Below are positions 26,327 to 34,875 of a stretch of 64,000 nucleotides of DNA, piece after piece. The translations under genes and the position numbers were made by a program. Each line of letters opens with the position of its first letter. Within the stretch, counting starts at the first letter, position 1. Where the stretch lies: the NCBI GenBank assembly GCA_002372175.1, contig DFIS01000087.1, positions 13,346 to 77,345 on the forward strand, read 5' to 3'. Under the pieces are notes generated by a model. It saw nothing but the letters and a program-made list of their open reading frames with translations, had not been told where the DNA came from and ran no database searches. Source of the DNA: Solobacterium sp. UBA3691 (GTDB taxonomy: Bacteria; Bacillota_I; Bacilli_A; Erysipelotrichales; Erysipelotrichaceae).

Positions 26327-26364
26327 GAGCAGGAATTCTGCCCTTCCGGGTATGATTCCTGCTC
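26327..26364. terminator. bidirectional terminator
   Basis: Ten-base-pair stem GAGCAGGAAT / ATTCCTGCTC with an inner CCC/GGG pairing, preceded by an A-run and followed by TTCTTTAT. It separates the convergent AraC and second kdgK genes. Confidence 0.8.
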
Positions 26365-26410
26365 ATTCTTTATACTGTCAGGTTCAGACTATGCAGTAAT
26401 ACTCTTCGTA

Positions 26411-27508
26411 TTAACGCTTAACTCTGGCACCGGCACCGCCCATGACACCTTCAACTTCTTCCTTGGAAGCCATGGATGTATCGCCAGGTGTTGTCATTGC
26501 CAGTGCACCGTGAGCTGCACCGTAGTTAACAGCCTTCTCGGCATCACCGTATGTCATCAGACCATATACCAGACCGGACGCAAAGGAGTCGCCGCCGCCG
26601 ACACGGTCAAGGATCTCCAGTCCGTTGTATTCCTTGGACATGTGGATCTCACCGTCTGCCCAGCAGATCGCCTTCCAGTCATTGACTGTAGCAGTCTTAA
26701 CCGTACGCAGTGTTGTCGCAATAGCCTTGAAGTTAGGATACTCCTTGGCAGCAGCTGCGATCATCTTGTAGTAACCTTCCAGGTTCAGCTCTTTGAGACC
26801 TGCATCGTTGCCTTCAACTTCAAGACCAAGGCAGGCTGTGAAGTCTTCTTCGTTACCGATCATGACATCGACATACTTGGCAACTTCACGGTTGACCTCA
26901 CGGCACTTCTCGAGACCGCCGATCGCACTCCACATGGAAGGACGGTAGTTCAGGTCGTAGGAAACGATCGTTCCGTATTTCTTGGCAGCCTTGCATGCGG
27001 CAATAACTGTATCACAAGCCTGCTCGGACAGTGCCGCATAGATACCGCCTGTATGGAGCCATCTGACACCTAATGTTCCGAAGATGTAATCGAAGTCAAA
27101 GTCTTCCGGTGTAGCCTGGGAGATCGCTGTGTTGGCTCTGTCACTGCAGCCGATAGCACCGCGGATACCGAAACCGCGCTCTGTGAAGTTCAGACCGTTA
27201 CGGCAGATACGTCCGATACCGTCTGTCTTCTTCCAGTAGATCAGGCTTGTGTCAACACCGCCCTGTTCGATCAGGTCCTTCATCAGTTTACCAACTTCAT
27301 TGTCCGCAAATGCTGTAATAACAGCTGTATTCATACCAAAGCACTTATGCAGACCGCGGATTACGTTATACTCACCGCCGCCTTCCCATGCCTGGAATGT
27401 ACGTGCAGTACGAATTCTGCCCTCTCCCGGGTCAAGGCGAAGCATAATTTCGCCAAGGCTGACCGCATCATACTTACATTCACTTGCGGGTCTGAGATTT
27501 AATTCCAT
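26411..27508 (-). CDS. second PfkB-family (2-keto-3-deoxygluconate-type) kinase
   Basis: A 365-residue ribokinase-fold sugar kinase: SLGEIMLRLDPGEGRI at the start, a substrate loop WEGGGEYNVIRGL, SYDLNYRPSMW, and ILDRVGGGDSFASGL with the catalytic Asp. It resembles KDG kinases and the kinase at 11586, but its substrate loop differs (GGGEYN against GGSEAN). The start at 27508 has AGGAAA and makes a normal N-terminus. It stands alone, convergent to the AraC gene, with TATAAT at 27561-27566 on the minus strand as a -10. Confidence 0.82.
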   Translation of the reverse strand: MELNLRPASECKYDAVSLGEIMLRLDPGEGRIRTARTFQAWEGGGEYNVIRGLHKCFGMNTAVITAFADNEVGKLMKDLIEQGGVDTSLIYWKKTDGIGRICRNGLNFTERGFGIRGAIGCSDRANTAISQATPEDFDFDYIFGTLGVRWLHTGGIYAALSEQACDTVIAACKAAKKYGTIVSYDLNYRPSMWSAIGGLEKCREVNREVAKYVDVMIGNEEDFTACLGLEVEGNDAGLKELNLEGYYKMIAAAAKEYPNFKAIATTLRTVKTATVNDWKAICWADGEIHMSKEYNGLEILDRVGGGDSFASGLVYGLMTYGDAEKAVNYGAAHGALAMTTPGDTSMASKEEVEGVMGGAGARVKR

Positions 27509-27823
27509 ATGGTTTTCCTTTCCGGCGCAGATGCGCTCTATACTATCCTCTTCTCTTACCATTATATATTGAAAACACATGGAATTTCATAACTCATCCA
27601 TGTACAATTTCAACCTCTTTACGTACCATTTTTCGTTTTTACGAACACTGCGTACCTTTTTCAATACGATATGAACCGTTTTAAAGACAGCAGAAGGATA
27701 TGCATGCACATCCCTCCTCCCGCTGATCTTTCCTTGTCTTCCTGCTGTACATATCTATTTTCTCTGTTTGCGTTCGGCTGTATTTCGTGCTTATATTATC
27801 AAAGTATACGGAGTTTGAATGCT
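27509..27823. other. divergent control region between kinase and MATE genes
   Basis: No gene seen in about 315 bases. It holds a minus-strand TATAAT (27561-27566) for the kinase gene and a plus-strand TATATT (27792-27797) for the MATE gene. A direct repeat GTACCnTTTTTC (27623 and 27652, 29 bases apart) lies in the AT-rich middle and could be a regulator site. Confidence 0.4.
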
Positions 27824-29158
27824 ATGCAGAACATGACCGAAGGATCTCTGTTTTCCCATCTGTGGCGCTATGCCCTGCCGTTACTGCTGGCAAACTGGCT
27901 TCAGCTGGCTTATAACGCAGCTGACTCCATGATCGCCGGCAGGTTTATCGGACAGGATGCTTTGGCAGCGGAGGGAATCGCAGCTCCGGTCATGAATCTT
28001 GTGATCCTGGCGATCTCGGGTCTGTGCATCGGTGCCGGTATCTTCATGAGTGAGCGCTTCGGTGCCAATGACATGCCTTCTTTCCGCAGATCATTATCTG
28101 CTGTTCTCAAAGCCGGTATTCTCCTGAGTCTGATCATTGCGATCCCGGGATTTCTGCTTACACCGCTGATTCTCAGACTCCTTGCCGTACCGGAAGAGAT
28201 CTTCCGCATCACGACGATCTATCAGCGGATCACCTTCATCGGTGTGCCCTTCACATTTATCTATAATGCACTGGCATCGGCGATGAAAAGTGTCGGCGAC
28301 TCCAAGCGTCCGCTGCGTTTTCTGGCGATCTGTTCGATCCTGAATATTCTGCTGGATCTTGTTCTGCTGGGTATCTTCCGCCTCGGCATTGCGACCAGTG
28401 CCCTGACGACGGTATTTGCCCAGGTCTTCTCGGCCTTCCTGGCAGCCCGCTGCATGATTAAAGAAATGCCGGATCTGATCCCCCGCCGTGAGGAATGGAA
28501 GACTGACACGGTACTGCTGAAACGGGTCATGAAGTACGGACTGCCCTCTGCCTTCCAGCAGGCAGTACAGCCCATCGGCAAGCTGCTGATCCAGTCCCAG
28601 GTGAATCTGCTGGGTGTCAGTACGATCGCCGCCTTCAACGCTGTCAGCCGCATCGACAGCTTTGCGCTGATCCCTGAACAGGGCATTGCTTCGGCTATTT
28701 CTACCTGTATCGCCCAGAACCGCGGTGCTGAGAAACCGGACAGGATCAGGAAAGGCTTTTTCACCGGTATATCCATGGAACTTGTCTACGGCATCCTGAT
28801 CGGCATCATTGCCCTGATCTTTGGCAAGCCTATTGTCGCCCTGTTTATCAAGGGTAACGGTACTGCCGAAGTCATCCGTGAAGGTACCGCATATCTGTCT
28901 GTCATTGCCCTGCTGTATGTTCTTCCAGGTTTTACCAACGGTTTCCAGGGATACTGCAGAGGCGTAGGCAAGATCCCTGTCACGATCCTCTGTACATTCA
29001 TCCAGATCTCTCTGCGTACCATAGGAACATTCCTGTTAGCCGGCAGAATCGGTATCAAAGGTATTGCGGCAGCCAGCGGTATCGGCTGGGCAGCCCAGCT
29101 CGCATTTGAGATCCCCTACGTACTGCATCACATGAAGACTCTTGAACAGCACAAATAA
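27824..29158 (+). CDS. MATE-family efflux transporter
   Basis: A membrane protein of 444 residues with about 12 helices in two homologous halves. MATE marks are NWLQLAYNAADSMIAGRFIGQDALAAEGIA near the N-terminus, ALASAMKSVGDSKRPL after helix 4 and PSAFQQAVQPIG opening the second half. It exports cationic drugs or metabolites by sodium or proton antiport. The frame is open for 51 codons further upstream, but those residues do not fit a MATE N-terminus. The ATG at 27824 has GGAG about ten bases before it; an in-frame ATG at 27833 is also possible. Confidence 0.88.
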   Translation: MQNMTEGSLFSHLWRYALPLLLANWLQLAYNAADSMIAGRFIGQDALAAEGIAAPVMNLVILAISGLCIGAGIFMSERFGANDMPSFRRSLSAVLKAGILLSLIIAIPGFLLTPLILRLLAVPEEIFRITTIYQRITFIGVPFTFIYNALASAMKSVGDSKRPLRFLAICSILNILLDLVLLGIFRLGIATSALTTVFAQVFSAFLAARCMIKEMPDLIPRREEWKTDTVLLKRVMKYGLPSAFQQAVQPIGKLLIQSQVNLLGVSTIAAFNAVSRIDSFALIPEQGIASAISTCIAQNRGAEKPDRIRKGFFTGISMELVYGILIGIIALIFGKPIVALFIKGNGTAEVIREGTAYLSVIALLYVLPGFTNGFQGYCRGVGKIPVTILCTFIQISLRTIGTFLLAGRIGIKGIAAASGIGWAAQLAFEIPYVLHHMKTLEQHK

Positions 29159-29200
29159 CATCACAGGATCCTGTTTTATTTCTCTCTGCAGGAACAATAA

Positions 29201-29220
29201 AAGACCGGAATCCCGGTCTT
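29201..29220. terminator. bidirectional terminator
   Basis: Perfect eight-base-pair AAGACCGG/CCGGTCTT stem with an AATC loop, between the convergent MATE and lipoprotein genes. Confidence 0.75.
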
Positions 29221-29242
29221 CCAAAGTTCTGTAACAGTCTGA

Positions 29243-29764
29243 TTACTGACGGGCAAATACAGTCAGCACGTGGATAAAGGAAGGATCACGGCCGATATAC
29301 TCTCTCATCAGGACATCTTCTACAGGATCATAGAGATATACCTCATCCGTATCACCGGATACTGTGTAGCTTTCCTCATCGTTGGTTACCCAGGTCAGTT
29401 CCTTCTCGGCTTTATCCTCACCGTCTGTCATGACAACTGTACCTGTACCATCCTCATTGAAGGTATAAACACTGTTCTTCTCTTCAAACATGGACGCATG
29501 ATCCTCTTCCTGTACTTCAACAGGATTCTCCCCTTCCTTCTCGGAAACAAGTACCTTGGAGAGCTGCCATGTGCCGACGATCGCAGCCTTGCTGGATTCT
29601 GTCTCTGCTGTAGCTTCAGGAGCTGCGGACTCTGCGGGTTTTTCTGCCTCTGCCGTAGCTTCGGGTGTCGCAGACGCTGCGGGTTTTTCTGTCTTACTGC
29701 AGGCGGTCATATTGAGGACCAGAGCCGATGCGGCCAGTACAGCCGCAAATCTGTTATATTTCAT
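29243..29764 (-). CDS. small lipoprotein with lipocalin-like domain
   Basis: The protein is 173 residues. A lipoprotein signal ends LNMTAC (Cys22). A low-complexity linker (residues 25-58) contains a direct repeat of PEATAEAEKPAES-like sequence. The C-terminal part begins IVGTWQLSKV, continues YTFNEDGTGTVVM and ends as a small beta-rich domain of the lipocalin-like type. It is likely anchored on the outer face of the membrane; the ligand is unknown. GGAGG precedes the ATG. It has its own promoter with a palindrome at the transcription start. Confidence 0.75.
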   Translation of the reverse strand: MKYNRFAAVLAASALVLNMTACSKTEKPAASATPEATAEAEKPAESAAPEATAETESSKAAIVGTWQLSKVLVSEKEGENPVEVQEEDHASMFEEKNSVYTFNEDGTGTVVMTDGEDKAEKELTWVTNDEESYTVSGDTDEVYLYDPVEDVLMREYIGRDPSFIHVLTVFARQ

Positions 29765-29784
29765 GATTTTCTTTCCTCCGAATC

Positions 29785-29800
29785 TGCGCTTTAAAGCGCA
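29785..29800. promoter_or_regulatory. 16-bp perfect palindrome in the lipoprotein leader
   Basis: TGCGCTTTAAAGCGCA is a perfect palindrome. It lies directly after the expected transcription start of the minus-strand lipoprotein promoter and before its ribosome site, a typical repressor-operator position. It could also fold in RNA, but a loop-less perfect palindrome fits a protein site better. Confidence 0.5.
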
Positions 29801-29806
29801 CAGTCC

Positions 29807-29834
29807 AGTTTAGTCCTTTTTTTCATGAAATCAA
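29807..29834 (-). promoter_or_regulatory. promoter of the small lipoprotein gene
   Basis: TTGATT (29829-29834) and TAAACT (29807-29812) on the minus strand, 16 bases apart. Confidence 0.5.
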
Positions 29835-29923
29835 GAATTATTGACGAGGGTACTGTTTGTTATACGATCTTATCCGGAAGTATTCAGTTCTGAAAACAAA
29901 GCAGGATGAGATCATCTCACCGT

Positions 29924-31312
29924 TCAGTTCTGTCTCTTCTTGGATGCTTTATATTCATCTACTCTTCTTCTCATGTCTTCATCCATGTTCCAGAGGAACT
30001 TGAACGATGCCCATGAGCCCAGCACCAGGATGCCCGGTAACAGAGCACACAGAGTCTTGATACCTGTGATCGTTGCGGCAGACTGTGCAGCTGCAGCGCC
30101 GTTATATCCGACTATGCCCAGAAGAAACATTGCGGCAGAGTTACCGATCGTCTGTCCAACTCTTCTGCTGAGATTGAAGGTACCGTAGATGGAGCCCTCA
30201 GTTCTTTTGTCGGTGATCATCTCGTTGTAGTCGATCGCCTCTCCTACCAGACCCCACTGCATGTAGATCGAGATGAACGCAAAGCCCATGGCCGTATTGC
30301 TTAATACCGCATATACCCAGGGATTCATATTCATAAACATCAGTCCGGCATAGATTCCCAGATACAGTACGCAGCTGATCAGTAAGCCGTAACGGATCAG
30401 TCTCTCGAGGCCGATCCTCTTTGCGATCATCGGTCCGGTGATGAAGATGATGATCATGGCCGGGGCACTGAACAAGGTGCCGTAGGACGCCAGGGAGATA
30501 TCTCCCAGGACATCCGAATACATGTAGTTGTTCAAGGTATTGCCGACATACTGCATCATGCAGATGAAGAGACCATGTACACAGAGCGCCACGAAAGGTC
30601 TGTTGACCTTGATGACTTCCAGGATATCCGTCACCTTGATATTGTCACTGTCGGTATTGTTTCCGGTCTCGAGTCTCTCTTCTGTCCAGAAGTAATGTGC
30701 GATACACATCGCCAGGCCTATGAGTGCACAGATAGCTGCACCGATCGCATATCCCGTGGCATTGGTCTCACCGAACTTCTTCAGGAACATAGGCATGATG
30801 AACAGGGAGATCAGGGTCGCGCCGGCTGATCCGATACCTCTTGCGGAAGATAGTGAAGCTCTTTCCTCATCGGTATCCGCCATCGCAGACAGTAATGATC
30901 CCATCGGGATATTGAACATCGTATAGGATCCCTCATAGATGATCTTTAAGCCGAACAGAAGACACAGTCTTGCCATGCCTTCAAACAGGCTCGGTACCGA
31001 CCACAGAGCGATGAAGGAGATACACAGCAGCGGTGTAGCCCGCAGGATCCAGGGACGGAACTTCCCCTGCTTATTTGTACTCTTCGCATAGGACTTGTCG
31101 ATGAAAGCACCCATCAGCGGATCGTTGATAAAGTCCCAGATATTCCAGATCAGTAACAGTACGGCGATCCTCGTTGCTGAGATACCCAGCGCATCCGTAC
31201 AGTACATCGAGAAGGTAGAACCCATCAGCGCAAAGGTCATGACACCTCCGGCATCTCCAAGACCGTATCCGATCTTATGTTTCAGCGTCAGTCCGCTCTT
31301 CTTAGTACTCAT
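29924..31312 (-). CDS. GPH-family glycoside:cation symporter
   Basis: A 462-residue transporter of the MelB-like GPH family with about 12 helices. IWNIWDFINDPLMGAFIDKSY near residue 55 carries the Asp pair of the cation site, and YNEMITDKRTEGSIYGTFNLSRR (late half) is family-typical. It lies 16 bases downstream of a GH31 glycosidase and is its likely substrate importer, probably for a short alpha-glycoside. A GGGGGG-type ribosome site precedes the ATG. Paralogous to the transporter at 23454. Confidence 0.88.
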   Translation of the reverse strand: MSTKKSGLTLKHKIGYGLGDAGGVMTFALMGSTFSMYCTDALGISATRIAVLLLIWNIWDFINDPLMGAFIDKSYAKSTNKQGKFRPWILRATPLLCISFIALWSVPSLFEGMARLCLLFGLKIIYEGSYTMFNIPMGSLLSAMADTDEERASLSSARGIGSAGATLISLFIMPMFLKKFGETNATGYAIGAAICALIGLAMCIAHYFWTEERLETGNNTDSDNIKVTDILEVIKVNRPFVALCVHGLFICMMQYVGNTLNNYMYSDVLGDISLASYGTLFSAPAMIIIFITGPMIAKRIGLERLIRYGLLISCVLYLGIYAGLMFMNMNPWVYAVLSNTAMGFAFISIYMQWGLVGEAIDYNEMITDKRTEGSIYGTFNLSRRVGQTIGNSAAMFLLGIVGYNGAAAAQSAATITGIKTLCALLPGILVLGSWASFKFLWNMDEDMRRRVDEYKASKKRQN

Positions 31313-31328
31313 ATCTGTTCCCCCCCCT

Positions 31329-33329
31329 TTATACTTCCGTAAACCATATCGGCAGATCCTCAGTCGTACAGTTAACTGTAATATCTGTATCTCCCGGAAG
31401 GACTTCTCCTTCCCCGCGGAGTGTAAAGCCTGTTGTGCTCTTCGGCAGATGTATGGTTCTCTTGTTTACACCTTCATCAAATACAGGACATACCAGGATC
31501 TTCTCGCCGCACATATAGTTATCCGATTCCCTGTCATAGTCCGCATCACGCAGAAAGACGGGTGTGATCAGCGGTTTGTTCATTTCGATACATTTCTTCA
31601 TCTCTGCACGCAGATACGGCACAAGACTCTCCCTCAGATCAAAGATCTTCTTTACCGTTTCCATCTCCTCCGGATAGAGCCAGGGCATCGTGGATTCCTC
31701 TCCCGGCTTCCAGGAATGTAGAACAAATCTCGGTAAGAACACACCGTACTGCAGCCAGCGCAGGAACAGTTCCTTATCGGGTCTTGGTCCTGCAAAACCT
31801 CCGATATCCGGGCCAAAGAAACAGAAACCTGACAGAGACATCGTCATTGCCTGATAGTGGTTGTAGCGCAGATCCCTGAAGTCCGTATAGTTGTCTCCGG
31901 TCCAGGTCGTTGCGATTCCCTGGCTTCCGGCAATGGCGCAGCGTGTCACATTGAACGGTGTTTCATTCACTTCTTCACAGGCTTCCCTGCTGGCTTTCGA
32001 CATCAGGTAGGAGAACAGCGGCTTGATCAGTCTTGCCGGGATCTCCCCGGAGAAGCCATGCGCATAGACATCCTTGTCATGGACATCATACTCGTTATTG
32101 TCATTCCAGATATCCTGATACCCATTCTCCACCAGTACCGTCTTCACACATTTTTTCCAGAACGCATACGCTTCCGGATTAGTCAGATCCAGGTAGGAGG
32201 CATTTCCTCCCCAGAACGGGAACTTCGCCGGAGTGCCATCCTTGTAATGCAGAAACAGACCTCTCTCTGCGATATCGTCATACAGCGGATGATCATCCAG
32301 GAAGGCAGGCTTGATGTTGGGGATCAGCTTTAATCCCTTCCTGTTGAAGTAATCGGACAGTCCCTTTGGATCCGGGATCTTGTCTGTATTCCAGTGAAAG
32401 ACATAGCGCTTCTCGTTGATCTGCGTATAGCCGCTCGACATGTAGAAACCTCCGGCTTTGATACCGTATTCCTCACACCGGTCGATAAATGATCTCAGGC
32501 GTTTGTCCGCATCATCCGCATCGGTATATTCCATCGTTGAACCGCAGTATGCAAAAGCCCAGTCCGGCACTTCCGCGATCCCTCCGGTCATATCTATGAA
32601 CCGGCTGATGATCTCCGTTACACTTCCGAACAGGATATAGAAGACCATGTTTTCTTCTTCATACCTGATCGAATTGAAAGCTTCATAGTAGTTATCATGT
32701 TCCTTCCCGAAGTCGATCTCTCCCTCGGAATAAGTATCGTAATACATCCCGTAGCTTCCGGCATGATTCTCACAGATATAGAACGGAAGATACTTATATA
32801 ACGGATCACTGTATTCAGCTTTAAAGCCCATCGAATCATTCGTATCCAGCTTATACCTCTGGTGATTCTTGTTGACCTTTCCGGCTTTATCCCCCAGTCC
32901 GTAGATCTTCTGGTCTTCATCTCTTCCCGTATAGTGAACAGAGCCTTCTCCCAGTTCTCCCGCAAAGTTATAGGCTAAACCGTTCCTGTCCTGATAGAGT
33001 ATTCCATTCTCATTGGTAATCGTGATACGGAAGTTCTTCCGTTCAATACGTACGTCATGACCGGCATGGTGAAAAGAGATGACTTCTTCATCTTCGTGTA
33101 CTTCCGGTGCACACAAATGAAAACCATCCAGAGATAATTTATCTCTGCCGTTACGTGTCATTGTATGCTCAGGATCGATACTGAACGTCGGCAGGGTATC
33201 CTCACTCTTTATGAGTGCTACCCTCAGCATATCTTCAATAAAGTCGATACGCATGGTCAGCCCGTCACACTGATAGATACGGGTATGTTCATCCGCATGG
33301 CTTAAGGTGAAATAATGATTGAACTTCAT
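31329..33329 (-). CDS. GH31 alpha-glycosidase
   Basis: A 666-residue intracellular GH31 enzyme: N-terminal beta domain, TIM barrel (about 255-570) and C-terminal beta domains. The nucleophile is probably Asp410 in QDIWNDNNEYD and the acid/base Asp479 in TTWTGDNYTD. FYMSSGYTQINEKRYVFHW marks a subgroup different from common alpha-glucosidases and from sulfoquinovosidases. It hydrolyses an alpha-linked glucoside or xyloside brought in by the neighbouring GPH transporter. Its ATG overlaps the carboxylesterase stop (ATGA), so they are coupled. Confidence 0.88.
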   Translation of the reverse strand: MKFNHYFTLSHADEHTRIYQCDGLTMRIDFIEDMLRVALIKSEDTLPTFSIDPEHTMTRNGRDKLSLDGFHLCAPEVHEDEEVISFHHAGHDVRIERKNFRITITNENGILYQDRNGLAYNFAGELGEGSVHYTGRDEDQKIYGLGDKAGKVNKNHQRYKLDTNDSMGFKAEYSDPLYKYLPFYICENHAGSYGMYYDTYSEGEIDFGKEHDNYYEAFNSIRYEEENMVFYILFGSVTEIISRFIDMTGGIAEVPDWAFAYCGSTMEYTDADDADKRLRSFIDRCEEYGIKAGGFYMSSGYTQINEKRYVFHWNTDKIPDPKGLSDYFNRKGLKLIPNIKPAFLDDHPLYDDIAERGLFLHYKDGTPAKFPFWGGNASYLDLTNPEAYAFWKKCVKTVLVENGYQDIWNDNNEYDVHDKDVYAHGFSGEIPARLIKPLFSYLMSKASREACEEVNETPFNVTRCAIAGSQGIATTWTGDNYTDFRDLRYNHYQAMTMSLSGFCFFGPDIGGFAGPRPDKELFLRWLQYGVFLPRFVLHSWKPGEESTMPWLYPEEMETVKKIFDLRESLVPYLRAEMKKCIEMNKPLITPVFLRDADYDRESDNYMCGEKILVCPVFDEGVNKRTIHLPKSTTGFTLRGEGEVLPGDTDITVNCTTEDLPIWFTEV

Positions 33330-34666
33330 GCCTTCGGTTCTCCTTTCCTCAGCATGTTCACGAGCGGTTTCACAAGCGTTACTCTTTTCATCTTTGTGTT
33401 CTTTCTGGAGAAAGCGAGTACTTTGTGCTGATGATGATCAGTCTTCTGCCAGACAGGAAGCCCTTCTCCGTTTGGATCTGCTGTCTTTGTGAAGTTTGCC
33501 AGGTAATCCATCATCTGACCGGATACTTCTTTATCTCTTTCTCCGTACCGTCTCCAGGAAGTCTCAAGCCTTCCGAACATGTATCGAAGATCCGAGGAGT
33601 GGAAAGCACCGTTCTTATCTCCCGGTGCATCAATATCGAAGTAATACACATAGGCACCGTTGTCCCTGGCAAACCGGTTGCCGATATAAGCCATCACCGG
33701 GGCATACAGATCACTGTTTGTATACCCTATCATGTAGCTGATCTTTAGCGGATCTTTGATCAGTACATCCACACTGTCCTTGATCAGAACACCGTCAACG
33801 ACAGGCATCATGTTCTGTACATTATCTTTTCTTCTCTTTTTTATCTCTTCGTATGCATCGTGGATCGTGCTGAGATCTGCCCTGCGGAATTCTTCAAAAG
33901 TAGTACAGCCTGCCAGCGTCATCAGTTCCTGCCAGTACGGATATGTCTCTTCCGCCTTCTTCGGCAGAGCCATCTTCGGGAACAGTCCTGCACCGGACAT
34001 CATGACTGCCTTACTGAACATTCCCTCAAGATCATGATTCAGACACAGATACTGTATGGCGATCGCACCGGCACTCTGTCCCATGAGGCTGATATTGTCT
34101 CGGTCACCGCCGAATTCCTGTATGTGAGCTCTTACCCACTTCAGCGCATTCACTTCGTCATCAAGGCCGAAATTGCCGTTACGTCCGTATTTCTTCTGTA
34201 TCTCCTCATGACAGTAATACCCAAGTACACCCACCCGGTAATTCGCAAAGACCGTAATGATCCCCCGCTTTGCCAGTTCATATCCCCGGAACGGTTCTTC
34301 GTTGTTGGACCCGGAGTTAAAGCCGCCGCCGTGGAAATAGACGATGACCGGGCAGTTCTTCGCCTCTTTCGGGGTATAGATATTCAGGTTCAGACAGTCT
34401 TCATCGTATTTGAAATCTATTCCCTGACGGAATTCTTTGTGATAGAACAGACGCTCCGGTACATCGAGGTGGGCATGAAACTGCCGGTACTGCGGACAGG
34501 AATTACCCATCTTGCGCGCGTCAAAAACACCCTCATAGGAATCGATCAGTGTACTGTATTCAAACCTGCCTGCTTTCGCATAGGGAATACCCAGGAACTC
34601 ATAACAGTACTCCTGTTCATTGCCTGTAAAGGTGCCTATAGATGATTGTAATGTGATATCACTCAT
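33326..34666 (-). CDS. type B carboxylesterase
   Basis: A 446-residue protein of the carboxylesterase/lipase (COesterase) family. It has EFLGIPYA, EDCLNLNIYTP, YFHGGGFNSGS (oxyanion hole), nucleophile GGDRDNISLMGQSAGA and an HSSDLRYMF catalytic His late. No signal peptide, so it acts in the cytosol. It is the first gene of a carboxylesterase/GH31/GPH operon, suggesting the imported glycoside carries an ester group. It is shorter than typical family members (about 500). There is no strong ribosome site before the ATG. Confidence 0.85.
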   Translation of the reverse strand: MSDITLQSSIGTFTGNEQEYCYEFLGIPYAKAGRFEYSTLIDSYEGVFDARKMGNSCPQYRQFHAHLDVPERLFYHKEFRQGIDFKYDEDCLNLNIYTPKEAKNCPVIVYFHGGGFNSGSNNEEPFRGYELAKRGIITVFANYRVGVLGYYCHEEIQKKYGRNGNFGLDDEVNALKWVRAHIQEFGGDRDNISLMGQSAGAIAIQYLCLNHDLEGMFSKAVMMSGAGLFPKMALPKKAEETYPYWQELMTLAGCTTFEEFRRADLSTIHDAYEEIKKRRKDNVQNMMPVVDGVLIKDSVDVLIKDPLKISYMIGYTNSDLYAPVMAYIGNRFARDNGAYVYYFDIDAPGDKNGAFHSSDLRYMFGRLETSWRRYGERDKEVSGQMMDYLANFTKTADPNGEGLPVWQKTDHHQHKVLAFSRKNTKMKRVTLVKPLVNMLRKGEPKA

Positions 34667-34821
34667 AGTAATTAACTGCTGTATCCTATGTTTTATTGTA
34701 TATCAGTTTTCCTGTTCCTTCACCATTCTCCTGTACGCTGATGACAGATAGACAAAAAAGAAGCTCATTTGTGACAATTCGCACAAGTATCACAAAGTCT
34801 CAGAATAACGCCGTTTCTGAC

Positions 34822-34843
34822 AAAAACACCGGCGGACCGGTGC
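34822..34843 (-). terminator. terminator of the ADH/ALDH operon
   Basis: Six-base-pair CACCGG/CCGGTG hairpin, followed on the minus strand by TTTTTG, about 35 bases after the alcohol dehydrogenase stop. Confidence 0.7.
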
Positions 34844-34875
34844 TTCTGTTCCATATTCCGATGTTATTTCCGGCT

